From Aquabacterium lacunae (GTDB lineage: Bacteria; Pseudomonadota; Gammaproteobacteria; Burkholderiales; Burkholderiaceae_C), in contig NZ_SIXI01000002.1 of the NCBI RefSeq assembly GCF_004310865.1, forward strand, positions 620,001 through 684,000: 64,000 bases of DNA. Direction: 5' to 3'. Position 1 is the first letter of the stretch. The number at the start of each line of letters is the position of its first letter. The notes below the pieces were generated by a model. The model searched no databases, was not told where the DNA came from, and saw only the letters and a list, made by a program, of their open reading frames with translations. Made by a program: the position numbers and the translations under genes. Of the stretch, positions 15,119 to 24,373 are shown one piece after another.

Positions 15119-16210
15119 ATGCACCTGCCCTTCTTCAAGTTTTCTTCCAAGGCCTCGCACGCCAAACGCACCACCCTGGCGCAGGCCACCCGCCTGTGCA
15201 CGGCCGCCGCCCTGGGCCTGGGCATGCTGGCCCCCACCGTGGTGCATGCCGCCACCAGCATGAAGTTCCAGCTCGACTGGCGCTTTGAAGGGCCTTCGGC
15301 CTTCTTCCTGTACCCCGCGGCCAAGGGCTATTTCAACCAGGCCGGCCTGGACGTGACCATCGACGCCGGCAGCGGCTCGGGCGGCACCGTCACGCGCGTG
15401 GCCTCGGGCACCTATGACATGGGCTTTGCCGACATGGCCGCCCTGATGGAGTTCCACGCCAACAACCCCGACGCGCCCAACAAGCCCGTGGCCGTGATGA
15501 TGGTCTACAACAACACGCCCGCCGCGGTGCTGGCCTTGAAGAGCTCGGGCATCAAGAGCCCGGCCGACCTGACCGGCAAGAAGCTGGGCGCCCCGGTGTT
15601 CGACGCCGGCCGCAAGGCCTGGCCCATCTTTGCCAAGGCCAACAAGCTGGGTGCCGTCACCTGGGTGGGCATGGACCCCACCCTGCGCGAGACCATGCTG
15701 GTCAAGGGTGATCTGGACGCCATCACGGGCTTCTCGTTCACCTCGCTGCTGAACCTGGAAGCACGCGGCGCCAAGCCGGCCGACGTGGTCATGTTCCCCT
15801 ACGCCCAGCACGGCGTGAAGCTGTACGGCAATGCCATCATTGCCTCGCCCAAGTTCCTCAAGGAGAACCCCGAAGCGGTCAAGGCCTTCCTGAAGGCCTT
15901 TGCCAAGGGCGCCAAGGAGGTCATGTCCAACCCCGACGCCGCGGTGGCCACGGTCAAGGCGCGTGACGGCATCGTCAATGCCGACCTGGAAAAGCGCCGC
16001 CTGGTCATGGCCATTGACCAGGTGGTGGCCAGCCCCGACGCCCGCACCGAGGGCTTCGGCCAGGTCAAGTTGCCCCGCCTGTCGCTGATGGCCTCGCAGG
16101 TGGCCGACGCCTTCAACACCAAGACCCGCATCAACCCCGATGCCGTGTGGACGCCCGCCTACCTGCCGCCGGCTGCCGAGCTGAACGTGCTGCCTGCGGC
16201 CAAGAAGTGA
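15119..16210 (+). CDS. NitT/TauT-type ABC transporter substrate-binding protein
   Basis: 363 residues from ATG 15119 behind CGGAG. The signal peptide is cleaved near residue 44 (VVHA-AT). NMT1/THI5-like fold: KFQLDWRFEGPSAFFLYPAAKG, IDAGSGSGGTVTRVASGTYD, MGFADMAALMEF, and KLGAPVFDAGRKAWPIF. Such periplasmic proteins bind nitrate, sulfonates, pyrimidines or aromatic acids; FQLDWRFEGP and the DMGFADM region recall the pyrimidine/thiamine-precursor branch, but the ligand is not certain. It is followed by its ATPase (11 bases) and permease, a complete importer. Confidence 0.9.
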   Translation: MHLPFFKFSSKASHAKRTTLAQATRLCTAAALGLGMLAPTVVHAATSMKFQLDWRFEGPSAFFLYPAAKGYFNQAGLDVTIDAGSGSGGTVTRVASGTYDMGFADMAALMEFHANNPDAPNKPVAVMMVYNNTPAAVLALKSSGIKSPADLTGKKLGAPVFDAGRKAWPIFAKANKLGAVTWVGMDPTLRETMLVKGDLDAITGFSFTSLLNLEARGAKPADVVMFPYAQHGVKLYGNAIIASPKFLKENPEAVKAFLKAFAKGAKEVMSNPDAAVATVKARDGIVNADLEKRRLVMAIDQVVASPDARTEGFGQVKLPRLSLMASQVADAFNTKTRINPDAVWTPAYLPPAAELNVLPAAKK

Positions 16211-16221
16211 AGGCCTGAACC

Positions 16222-17046
16222 ATGACCGCCTTCGTCGATTTCCAGAACGTCTGGCTGGCCTACAACGACGAGCTGCTCGCCAACGGGCAGTTCGCCGTGG
16301 AAGACCTGAGCCTGCAGATGCGCGACGGTGAGTTCGTCGCCATCGTGGGGCCCTCGGGCTGTGGCAAGTCCACCTTCATGAAGCTGACCACCGGCCTGAA
16401 GATGCCCTCCAAGGGCAGCGTCACCATCGATGGTCAGAACGTGACCGGCCCGCTCAAGATCACGGGCATGGCCTTCCAGGCGCCTTCGCTGCTGCCCTGG
16501 CGCACCACGGTGGACAACGTGCTGCTGCCGCTGGAGATCGTCGAGCCCTACCGGCATGATTTCAAGCGCAAGCGTGCCGAGTACGAGGCCAAGGCCCGCA
16601 GCCTGCTGCAGAGCGTGGGCCTGGGCGGTTATGAAGACAAGTTCCCCTGGCAGCTGTCAGGGGGCATGCAGCAGCGCGCCAGCATCTGCCGCGCCCTGAT
16701 CCACGAGCCACGCATGCTGCTGCTCGACGAGCCCTTCGGCGCGCTCGATGCCTTCACGCGCGAAGAGCTGTGGTGCGCCCTGCGCGACCTGCAGGCCGCG
16801 CGCGGCTTCAACGTCATCCTGGTCACGCACGACCTGCGCGAGGCCGTGTTCCTGGCCGACACCGTGTACGTGATGAGCAGAAGCCCTGGCCGCATCGTGG
16901 CACGCCGCGAGATCGAGCTGCCCCGCCCGCGCGAGCTGGAAACCACCTACACCCCCGAGTTCACCGGCATCGTGCATGAACTGCGGGCCCACATCGGGGC
17001 CATGCGCAAACCGGTGAACATGAAACCCAACCAGGAGGTGGCGTGA
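16222..17046 (+). CDS. ABC transporter ATP-binding protein (NitT/TauT type)
   Basis: 274 residues. Walker A GPSGCGKST, Q-loop FQAPSLLPWRT, signature LSGGMQQR, Walker B LLLDEPFGALD and the switch His in VTHDLREAVFLAD are intact. It powers import by the permease encoded next; the stop overlaps that start (TGATG). The C-terminal 30 residues extend past the nucleotide-binding fold, as is common in this subfamily. Neighbour genes give a complete importer but no catabolic genes, so the substrate stays open. Confidence 0.94.
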   Translation: MTAFVDFQNVWLAYNDELLANGQFAVEDLSLQMRDGEFVAIVGPSGCGKSTFMKLTTGLKMPSKGSVTIDGQNVTGPLKITGMAFQAPSLLPWRTTVDNVLLPLEIVEPYRHDFKRKRAEYEAKARSLLQSVGLGGYEDKFPWQLSGGMQQRASICRALIHEPRMLLLDEPFGALDAFTREELWCALRDLQAARGFNVILVTHDLREAVFLADTVYVMSRSPGRIVARREIELPRPRELETTYTPEFTGIVHELRAHIGAMRKPVNMKPNQEVA

Positions 17047-17825
17047 TGTTGGCACTCAGCCAGAAACAGATGGAACGCTGGGCCCCCTGGGCCCTGACGC
17101 TGGTGGTGATCGCCGTGTGGCAGCTGCTGTGCTCGGCACTGAACGTGAGCGAGTTCATCTTCCCCAGCCCGGCGCGCATTGCCGAGCAGATGGTCGAGTT
17201 CAAGGACGAGATCTTCAAGCACGCCTGGCGCACGCTGTGGGTGACCATGGCGGGCTTTGGCATTGCCATCGTGGTGGGCGTGCTGCTGGGCTTTTTGATC
17301 GGCAGCTCGCGCTTGGCCTATGCGGCGCTGTACCCGCTCATGACGGCCTTCAATGCCTTGCCCAAGGCGGCCTTCATCCCGATCCTGGTGGTGTGGTTCG
17401 GCATTGGCGTGGGCCCTGCGGTGCTCACGGCTTTCCTGATCAGCTTCTTCCCGATCACGGTGAACATTGCCACGGGCCTGGCCACGCTCGAGCCCGAGCT
17501 GGAAGACGTGCTGCGCGTGCTGGGCGCCAGGCGCTGGGACGTGCTGATCAAGGTGGGCCTGCCCCGCTCCATGCCCTACTTCTACGCCTCGCTGAAGGTG
17601 GCCATCACGCTGGCCTTCGTGGGCACCACGGTGTCCGAGATGACGGCAGCCAACGAAGGCATTGGCTACCTGCTGATCTCGGCCGGTTCGTCCATGCAGA
17701 TGGGCCTGGCCTTTGGGGGCCTGGTGGTGGTGGGCGGCATGGCCATGGTCATGTACGAGGTGTTTGCCGTGATCGAAAAACGCACCACGGCCTGGGCGCA
17801 CCGCGGCAGCCAGGGCGGGCACTGA
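17046..17825 (+). CDS. ABC transporter permease (NitT/TauT type)
   Basis: 259 residues from ATG 17046; a GTG at 17043 would add one residue. Six predicted membrane helices (from WALTLVVIAVWQLLC on) and the cytoplasmic EAA loop that contacts the ATPase (ELEDVLRVLGARRWDVLIKV). SsuC/TauC-like motifs FNALPKAAFIPILVVWFGIG and GTTVSEMTAANEGIGYL. It is translationally coupled to the ATPase. Its 3' end faces the RTX gene 16 bases away. Confidence 0.93.
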   Translation: MLALSQKQMERWAPWALTLVVIAVWQLLCSALNVSEFIFPSPARIAEQMVEFKDEIFKHAWRTLWVTMAGFGIAIVVGVLLGFLIGSSRLAYAALYPLMTAFNALPKAAFIPILVVWFGIGVGPAVLTAFLISFFPITVNIATGLATLEPELEDVLRVLGARRWDVLIKVGLPRSMPYFYASLKVAITLAFVGTTVSEMTAANEGIGYLLISAGSSMQMGLAFGGLVVVGGMAMVMYEVFAVIEKRTTAWAHRGSQGGH

Positions 17826-17841
17826 GCGCCCGCCTCCGGCT

Positions 17842-19323
17842 TCAGGCCCAGCTGGTGGCCACCGCCTTCAGCACCGTGGCCGAGGTGTCAGACGGCAAGG
17901 TCGTGACGCCTTCGGCCGGCGGCGCAAAGCCGGCCATGGCATTGATCAAGCCCTGCACCTTGCTGGCCTGCAGGGTTTTGCCATCGGCGGCCATGATCTT
18001 TTCGACGCGCGCATTGCTGCTGCTGAACCAGCCTTGCACGGTGACGTCGTCGCGGGTGCCGATCACGGACACCTTGAGGTCATTGCCTGTGCGTTGGAAC
18101 CACAACTGCTGCGAGCTGCTGTCGATGAACTGCAGCACGTCGGTGGCCAGCCACGCAGACTCGTTCTCGACGATGGTGTCATGCCCGCCGCTTGCCGCCA
18201 CCAGGTAGGTGTCACCGCCCTTGCCGCCCACCAGCAGGTCATTGCCCTGCCCGCCGGCCAGCACGTCTTTGCCCGCCAGGCCTTGCAGTGTGTCGTTGCC
18301 GTAGCCGCCGTTGAGCACATCGGCACGTGAGGTGCCTGTGAGGCTCAGGCCCGGCACCGGCAAAGCCAGTGCCTGCGCCTTCAGACTGGACAGCAGCACC
18401 GATTCACCATTGGCAAACTGGAGGGTGGCAGTGGATGCTGGGCCCACGCCCCTGGCATAGAACCGAATCTTGTCTGCACCACCATTGAAGCTGATCTGGA
18501 AACGGTCGCCGTCATTGCCGCCGTTTTGCAAGGCAGGCACATCCGCGGGCGCGAAACCGAGCGTCATGTCCGACTTCGACAAGCCGGCCCCCAGGCGCAC
18601 CACCGTCAGGTCATTGGCCTCGATCAAGTCCCCTTGCACCCCTGTGTCACCACGGTCCACCAGCACGGTGTCGGCCCCGTAGTTCGCGTAGATGACATCG
18701 TCACCTTGCCCGCCTGCCATGAGGTCATCGCCGAGGTAGCCACTCAGCTCGTCATCGCCTGCCTTGCCCTGCAGCACGTCATGGCCCGCGCCACCGCGCA
18801 GCGTGTCGGCCTGGCCAGTGCCCCATACCGTGTCGTTGCCGCGGCCCATGTCGACCGTGTGCGGTGCGGAGGTCGAGGTGGCCGCCCCCATGTCGAGGAA
18901 ATGATCCGGCCCGGGCGACACCGCGCCAAAGTCACGCAGCAACCGGACACCCACCTCGTCGAGCACCAGCCCATCGGCAAAGGCGATGGAATGGATGACA
19001 CCCCCGCTGATCGAGCCCGACGCCTGCTTGAAGCCGATGCTGGACTCGCCCATGAGCAGGTCGGCCGCCGCAATGCCGGACCCGAACTGGATGTCGTAGT
19101 AACCCGAGTAGCCCACCACCTGGTTCAGCTTGCCGCCCAGGATGGGCGAGGTCAGCAGCGTGTCGGCGCCATCGCCCAGGTTGTAGCGCACAGCCATGGG
19201 CGAAACGGATTCCGCCGAGTAAGCGCCGCCCGAGATGGTGTCGTCACCCAAGCCGCCTTCTACCGTGTCGCCACCGACACCCGTCAATGAATCGGCCCCG
19301 CTGGTGCCCGTGATGTACGCCAT
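17842..19323 (-). CDS. RTX-type calcium-binding repeat protein
   Basis: 493 residues. The start at 19323 opens with ITGTSGADSLTGVGGDT. Nonapeptide GGxGxDxxx repeats occur in three blocks (residues about 20-32, 170-215 and 335-375, e.g. LRGGAGHDVLQGKAGDDEL). Between and after them lie HCBP-like modules (DTIVENES, DLKVSVIGTRDDVTVQGWF). There is no N-terminal signal, as expected for type I secretion through a C-terminal signal. No T1SS genes or enzyme domain are visible, so it may be a surface or extracellular structural protein. No promoter was identified in the short gap to the fbp terminator. Confidence 0.85.
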   Translation of the reverse strand: MAYITGTSGADSLTGVGGDTVEGGLGDDTISGGAYSAESVSPMAVRYNLGDGADTLLTSPILGGKLNQVVGYSGYYDIQFGSGIAAADLLMGESSIGFKQASGSISGGVIHSIAFADGLVLDEVGVRLLRDFGAVSPGPDHFLDMGAATSTSAPHTVDMGRGNDTVWGTGQADTLRGGAGHDVLQGKAGDDELSGYLGDDLMAGGQGDDVIYANYGADTVLVDRGDTGVQGDLIEANDLTVVRLGAGLSKSDMTLGFAPADVPALQNGGNDGDRFQISFNGGADKIRFYARGVGPASTATLQFANGESVLLSSLKAQALALPVPGLSLTGTSRADVLNGGYGNDTLQGLAGKDVLAGGQGNDLLVGGKGGDTYLVAASGGHDTIVENESAWLATDVLQFIDSSSQQLWFQRTGNDLKVSVIGTRDDVTVQGWFSSSNARVEKIMAADGKTLQASKVQGLINAMAGFAPPAEGVTTLPSDTSATVLKAVATSWA

Positions 19324-19407
19324 GTTCTCCCCTCGATGCTCTTACACCTGATGTTAGATGACTCACGGTTGTCATGCCTACCCGGGCATTCACTCAGCAG
19401 GCGCACA

Positions 19408-19443
19408 GAAAAAACCCTCGCAGGCTCAAGCCTGAGAGGGTTT
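19408..19443 (-). terminator. Rho-independent terminator after fbp
   Basis: Read leftward: AAACCCTC, 16-base loop (itself CAGGCTTGAGCCTG), GAGGGTTT, then TTTT. It lies 51 bases past the fbp stop. Confidence 0.85.
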
Positions 19444-19493
19444 CAATCGCACTCAAAGTGCCGGCCGAGTCAGGGGCCTGCTGGCCCCGCCGA

Positions 19494-20495
19494 TCAGCCT
19501 TCCAGGTGGTACTGGGTCACGCGCTCGACTTCGTTCTTCGAGCCCATCACCACGCTCACGCGTTCGTGCAGCTGACCCGGCTGGATCTCCATGATGCGCT
19601 GCTTGCCGTTGGTCGACGCACCACCGGCCTGCTCGATCAGGAAGCTCATGGGGTTGGCTTCGTACATCAGGCGCAGCTTGCCGGGCTTGGTCGGCTCGCG
19701 CTTGTCCCAGGGGTACATGAAGATGCCGCCACGGGTCATGATGCGGTGCACATCGGCCACCATCGAGGCGATCCAGCGCATGTTGAAGTCTTTGCCGCGC
19801 GGGCCTTCCTTGCCCTGCAGGCATTCGTCGATGTAGCGCTTGACCGGGGCATCCCAGTGGCGCAGGTTCGACATGTTGATGGCGAATTCCTTGGTGTCGG
19901 CCGGGATCTGCACGTTGTCGGCGGTCTGCACGAACGAGCCCTGCTCGCGGTCGAGGGTGAACATGGCCACGCCATGGCCCACGGTCAGCACCAGGGTGGT
20001 CTGGGGGCCGTACACGCAGTAGCCAGCGCACACCTGTTCGGTGCCCGCCTGCAGGAAGCTGTCGTTGCTGACTTCGCCGCCCTTGTGCTTGAGCACCGAG
20101 AAGATGGTACCGATGCTCACGTTCACGTCGATGTTGCTGGAGCCGTCGAGGGGGTCGAACAGCAGCAGGTATTCGCCTTGCGGGTAGTGCAGCGGCACGG
20201 CGTGCATGTCGTCCATTTCTTCAGAGGCCATGCCGGCCAGGTGGCCGCCCCATTCGTTGGCTTCGATCAGCACTTCGTTGGCGATGATGTCCAGCTTCTT
20301 CTGGACTTCGCCCTGCACGTTCTCGCTGCCGGCGGTGCCCAGCACATCACCCAGGGCGCCCTTGTTGACGCTGATGGCGATGCCCTTGCAGGCGCGGGCG
20401 ACCACTTCGATCAGCAGGCGCAGTTGCGGGGGCAGTTGCGCGTCGCCGCGCTGCTGCTCGATCAGGTACTGCGTGAGGCTCTTGCGTTTGCTCAT
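19494..20495 (-). CDS. fbp: Fructose-1,6-bisphosphatase class I
   Basis: 333 residues from ATG 20495; a TTG four codons upstream is the other option, and neither has a strong ribosome site. It hydrolyses fructose-1,6-bisphosphate in gluconeogenesis and the Calvin cycle. Metal-binding core [16 protein letters not shown], catalytic [14 protein letters not shown] and substrate loop [14 protein letters not shown] are present, plus [11 protein letters not shown] near the end. It lies 36 bases after pepN in the same direction and ends at a terminator, so the two may be co-transcribed. Confidence 0.95.
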   Translation of the reverse strand: MSKRKSLTQYLIEQQRGDAQLPPQLRLLIEVVARACKGIAISVNKGALGDVLGTAGSENVQGEVQKKLDIIANEVLIEANEWGGHLAGMASEEMDDMHAVPLHYPQGEYLLLFDPLDGSSNIDVNVSIGTIFSVLKHKGGEVSNDSFLQAGTEQVCAGYCVYGPQTTLVLTVGHGVAMFTLDREQGSFVQTADNVQIPADTKEFAINMSNLRHWDAPVKRYIDECLQGKEGPRGKDFNMRWIASMVADVHRIMTRGGIFMYPWDKREPTKPGKLRLMYEANPMSFLIEQAGGASTNGKQRIMEIQPGQLHERVSVVMGSKNEVERVTQYHLEG

Positions 20496-20531
20496 GGTGT
20501 TCTGCAATGGTGTGGATGTTCGGGGATGCGT

Positions 20532-23204
20532 TCAGTCCTGCAGGGCACGCGTGATGATCTCGCGCACGTCGTCGGACAGGTCGGTCTTGGCGGCCACGCG
20601 CTTGAGCGCTTCCTGGGCGGCCGAGCGGTAGGGCTCGGCCAGGCGGCGCCAGTGGTCCATGGCGCGGGCCAGGCGCGAAGCCAGCTGCGGGTTGATGCCG
20701 TCGATCTCGATGACGCGGTCGGCCCAGAACACGTAGCCGGCCGCATCGGCCCGGTGGAAGGCCGCCGGGTTGCTCTGGCACAGCGCCATCAGCAGGCTGC
20801 GGGCGCGGTTGGGCGTGCGCAGCGTGAAGTCGGGGTGCTGCATCAGGGCCTTGATGCGGGCAAAGACCTGGCCGTCTTTCTCGGGGGCCATGGCCTGCAG
20901 GCTGAACCACTTGTCGATGACCAGGGCCTCGTCCTTGTACTGGGCGTGGAAACGCTCCAGGGCCTGGTCGGCCAGCTCGGCGTGGCTGTTGACCAGGGCG
21001 GCCAACGCACCGAAGCGGTCGGTCATGTTGGTGGCGTCCTTGAAGCGCTGCAGCGTGCGCCCCACCCACACGGGGTTGTGGCGCGTGGCGCCGTCCAGGC
21101 ACAGCATGCCCAGGGCCAGGTTGGCCAGGGCGCGGCGGCCCATGCTGGTGGCGTCGGGCGAATAGCCGCCGTTGTCGGCATGCTGCTCGTAGGCCCACAC
21201 CCAGTCGTCGTGCAGGGCGTGCGCCAGCTGCAGCTTCATGGTTTCGCGGGCCGCGTGGATGCGCTGCGGGTCGACCACTTCCAGGTGCTCGGCCACATAG
21301 CCTTCGCTCGGCAGGGTCAGCACCAGCTCCTTGAAGGCGGCGTCCAGCTCGGGGTGGCGCAGCACGGCGCGCAGGGCCACCACAAAGTGCTCGTCCACCT
21401 CGGTCTGGCCGGTGGTGCGCACGGCACGCAGCAAGCGGCGCAGGGCCAGCTTCTGGGCGGCTTCCCAGCGGTTGAAGGGGTCGTGGTCGTGCTGCAGCAG
21501 GGTGAACAGGGCATCGTCACCCAGCTCGGTTTCCAGCACCACCGGGGCCGAGAAGCCCCGCATCAGCGAGGGCACCGGCTCGGCGGGTACGTGCACGAAG
21601 GTGAAGACTTGCTCGGCCTCCGACAGCACCAGCACGGTGTTCTTGCCGCGCGGCAGGGCTTCGCCTTCCAGGTGCAGTTCAAGGTTGCGGCCGTCAGCGG
21701 CCACCAGGCCCATGGCCACCGGGATCACGAAAGGCTGCTTGCTGGGCTGCCCGGGGGTGGCCGGGCAGGTCTGCGTCAGGCGCAGGGTGTACTGGCGGTG
21801 CTCGGCGTTGTACTCGCCATGGGCCTGCACGCGCGGGGTGCCGGCCTGGCTGTACCAGCGCTTGAAGGCATCAAGGCGCTGGGCCAGTTCGCTGCCGGGG
21901 TTGGCATCGGCAATGGCCTGGGCGAACTGGTCGCAGGTGGCGGCCTGGCCGTCGTGGCGCTCGAAGTACAGCTTCATGCCGGCGCGGAAGCCCTGCTCAC
22001 CCACCAGGGTGTGCATCATGCGCACCAGCTCGGCCCCCTTTTCGTACACGGTGGCCGTGTAGAAGTTGTCGATGGCCAGGTAGCTGTCGGGGCGCACCGG
22101 GTGGGCCATGGGGCCCGCGTCTTCGGGGAACTGCAGCTGGCGCAGGGTGCGCACGTCTTCGATGCGCTTCACAGCTCGGGCGCTGGGGCTGCCGGCCATG
22201 TCCTGGCTGAACTGCTGGTCACGGAACACCGTGAGGCCTTCCTTCAGCGACAGCTGGAACCAGTCGCGGCAGGTGACGCGGTTGCCCGTCCAGTTGTGGA
22301 AGTACTCGTGGGCCACCACGCTTTCCACGTTGCCAAAATCGACGTCGGTGGCGGTGGCGGGGTTGGCCAGCACGAACTTGGTGTTGAAGATGTTCAACCC
22401 CTTGTTCTCCATCGCGCCCATGTTGAAGTCGCTGACGGCGACGATCATGAAGCGTTCGAGGTCCAGGCTCAGGCCGTAGGTGTGCTCGTCCCACGCGATC
22501 GAAGCGATCAGCGAGTTCATCGCGTGTTCGGTCTTGTCGAGGTCACCGGCGCGCACGTAGATCTGCAGCAGGTGCTCATGGCCCAGGCGGGTGCGCACGC
22601 GCTGTTCGCGGCGCACCAGGTTGGCGGCCACCAGGGCGAACAGGTAGCTGGGCTTTGGGTGCGGGTCTTCCCACACGGCGTAGTGCTTGCCGCCGTCCAG
22701 GCTGCCTTCTTCCACCAGGTTGCCGTTGGACAGCAGCACCGGGAAGCGCACCTTGTCGGCCTTGAGGGTCACCTTGTAGGTGGCCATCACGTCGGGGCGG
22801 TCGAGGAAGTAGGTGATGCGGCGAAAGCCCAGGGCCTCGCACTGCGTGAAGAAGCCACCGCTGCTGGTGTACAGGCCCGACAGCTGGGTGTTTTTCTCGG
22901 GAGCGCAGGTGGTGCGGATCTCCAGGCCAAAGGCCTGCGAGGGCAGGTTCTCCAGCACCAGCTGCTGGTTCTCCACGCGGAAAGACACAGGCTCGCCATC
23001 GACCAGCACCCGCGTGAGGTTGATGTCTTCGCCGTCGAGACGGAGGGGAGCGCCCGGTTGCTCGGGATTGGGTTCGACGGTCATCTTGTTGATGACCAGG
23101 GTCTTGGCCGGATCGAGGTCGAAGCTCAGATCGACGGTGCGGATCCAGTGCGAGGGCTGGGTGTAGTCCTCGCGGCGGATCAAGGTGGCAGTGCCTTCAC
23201 GCAT
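20532..23204 (-). CDS. pepN: Aminopeptidase N (M1 family zinc metallopeptidase)
   Basis: 890 residues, close to the usual 870-890 of the E. coli PepN type. Exopeptidase motif GAMENKGLN, zinc site HEYFHNWTGNRV with the third ligand in LKEGLTVF, and the C-terminal helical domains are complete. A cytosolic enzyme that removes N-terminal residues in peptide turnover. The start at 23204 follows AAGGAAAC. prfB ends 23 bases upstream in the same direction, making a prfB-pepN-fbp run. Confidence 0.96.
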   Translation of the reverse strand: MREGTATLIRREDYTQPSHWIRTVDLSFDLDPAKTLVINKMTVEPNPEQPGAPLRLDGEDINLTRVLVDGEPVSFRVENQQLVLENLPSQAFGLEIRTTCAPEKNTQLSGLYTSSGGFFTQCEALGFRRITYFLDRPDVMATYKVTLKADKVRFPVLLSNGNLVEEGSLDGGKHYAVWEDPHPKPSYLFALVAANLVRREQRVRTRLGHEHLLQIYVRAGDLDKTEHAMNSLIASIAWDEHTYGLSLDLERFMIVAVSDFNMGAMENKGLNIFNTKFVLANPATATDVDFGNVESVVAHEYFHNWTGNRVTCRDWFQLSLKEGLTVFRDQQFSQDMAGSPSARAVKRIEDVRTLRQLQFPEDAGPMAHPVRPDSYLAIDNFYTATVYEKGAELVRMMHTLVGEQGFRAGMKLYFERHDGQAATCDQFAQAIADANPGSELAQRLDAFKRWYSQAGTPRVQAHGEYNAEHRQYTLRLTQTCPATPGQPSKQPFVIPVAMGLVAADGRNLELHLEGEALPRGKNTVLVLSEAEQVFTFVHVPAEPVPSLMRGFSAPVVLETELGDDALFTLLQHDHDPFNRWEAAQKLALRRLLRAVRTTGQTEVDEHFVVALRAVLRHPELDAAFKELVLTLPSEGYVAEHLEVVDPQRIHAARETMKLQLAHALHDDWVWAYEQHADNGGYSPDATSMGRRALANLALGMLCLDGATRHNPVWVGRTLQRFKDATNMTDRFGALAALVNSHAELADQALERFHAQYKDEALVIDKWFSLQAMAPEKDGQVFARIKALMQHPDFTLRTPNRARSLLMALCQSNPAAFHRADAAGYVFWADRVIEIDGINPQLASRLARAMDHWRRLAEPYRSAAQEALKRVAAKTDLSDDVREIITRALQD

Positions 23205-23227
23205 GAAGTTTCCTTGGGTGACGTTCG

Positions 23228-24332
23228 TCAGATGCCTTGTTTCAGGCTGGCCTCAATGAACTGGTCGAGATCGCCATCGAGCACCTTCTGGGTGTTGGAG
23301 ATTTCGACGTTGGTGCGCAGGTCCTTGATGCGGGACTGGTCGAGCACGTACGAGCGGATCTGGTGGCCCCAGCCCACGTCGGTCTTGGTGTCTTCCAGCT
23401 TTTGCTGCTCTTCCATGCGCTTGCGCATTTCATGGTCGTACAGGCGCGAGCGCAGGCGCTTCCAGGCCACGTCGCGGTTGCTGTGCTGCGAACGGCTGTC
23501 CTGGCACTGCACCACGATACCGGTGGGCACGTGGGTCAGGCGCACGGCCGAGTCGGTCTTGTTGATGTGCTGACCGCCCGCACCCGAGGCGCGGTAGGTG
23601 TCGGTGCGCACGTCGGCCGGGTTGATGTCGATCTCGATCGAATCGTCGATTTCGGGGTAGCAGAACACCGAAGCGAACGAGGTGTGACGGCCACCCGACG
23701 AATCGAACGGCGACTTGCGCACCAGGCGGTGCACACCGGTTTCGGTGCGCAGGAAGCCGAAGGCGTATTCGCCTTCCACCTTGATGGTGGCGCTCTTGAT
23801 GCCGGCGGTGTCGCCGTCGGTGATGTCTTCGACCGTGGGCGTGAAGCCCTTGCGTTCGCAGTAGCGCAGGTACTGGCGCATCAGCATGCTGGCCCAGTCG
23901 CAGGCCTCGGTGCCGCCAGCGCCGGCCTGGATGTCGATGAAGCAGTTGCTGGGGTCGGCCGGGTTGCTGAACATCCGGCGGAATTCCAGGCCTTCCACAT
24001 CTTTCAGCAGGGTCTGCACGTCGTCATGGATGGACTGCAGGCCGGCCTCGTCGCCCTCTTCCTTCGACATCTCGTACAGCTCGGCGTTGTCGGCCAGGGC
24101 GCTGGTCAGGTTCTCGATCACGAGCACCACGTCTTCCAGCGTTTTCTTTTCCTTGCCGAGGGCCTGGGCCCGCTTGGGGTCGTTCCAGACGGCGGGGTCT
24201 TCGAGTTCGGCGTTGACTTCGCTCAGGCGGCGGGATTTTTCATCCCAGTCAAAGATACCTCCGGAGCTCAGCGGTGCGCTGAGTCAGGTCGGCGATCTGG
24301 GTGCCCAGGGCGTTGATGAATTCGATGTCCAT
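23228..24332 (-). CDS. prfB: Peptide chain release factor 2 with programmed +1 frameshift
   Basis: The first 27 codons run from ATG 24332 to CTT at 24252, followed by in-frame TGA (24249-24251). A +1 shift continues as GAC TGG GAT, giving 367 residues. RF2 reads UAA and UGA: the SPF tripeptide ([10 protein letters not shown]) and catalytic GGQ ([18 protein letters not shown]) are present. The open frame alone would begin at 24130 and look truncated. It heads the leftward prfB-pepN-fbp run. Confidence 0.96.
24248..24263 (-). promoter_or_regulatory. prfB autoregulatory +1 frameshift site
   Basis: CGGAGGTATCTTTGAC: a Shine-Dalgarno-like GGAGG three bases before the slippery CTT, then TGA and C. 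Low RF2 slows termination and promotes the +1 slip, so RF2 sets its own level. Confidence 0.95.
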
Positions 24333-24373
24333 GGTGTGCGGTGCTCAGTATTCGGGAAATGCCGGAGATTTTC

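Noticed and set aside
19374-23573. 1399-codon rightward open frame spanning fbp, pepN and part of prfB
   Set aside because: It is antisense to three well-supported genes, is rich in His/Gln/Gly/Val as expected of the complement of GC-biased codons, and has no family motifs.
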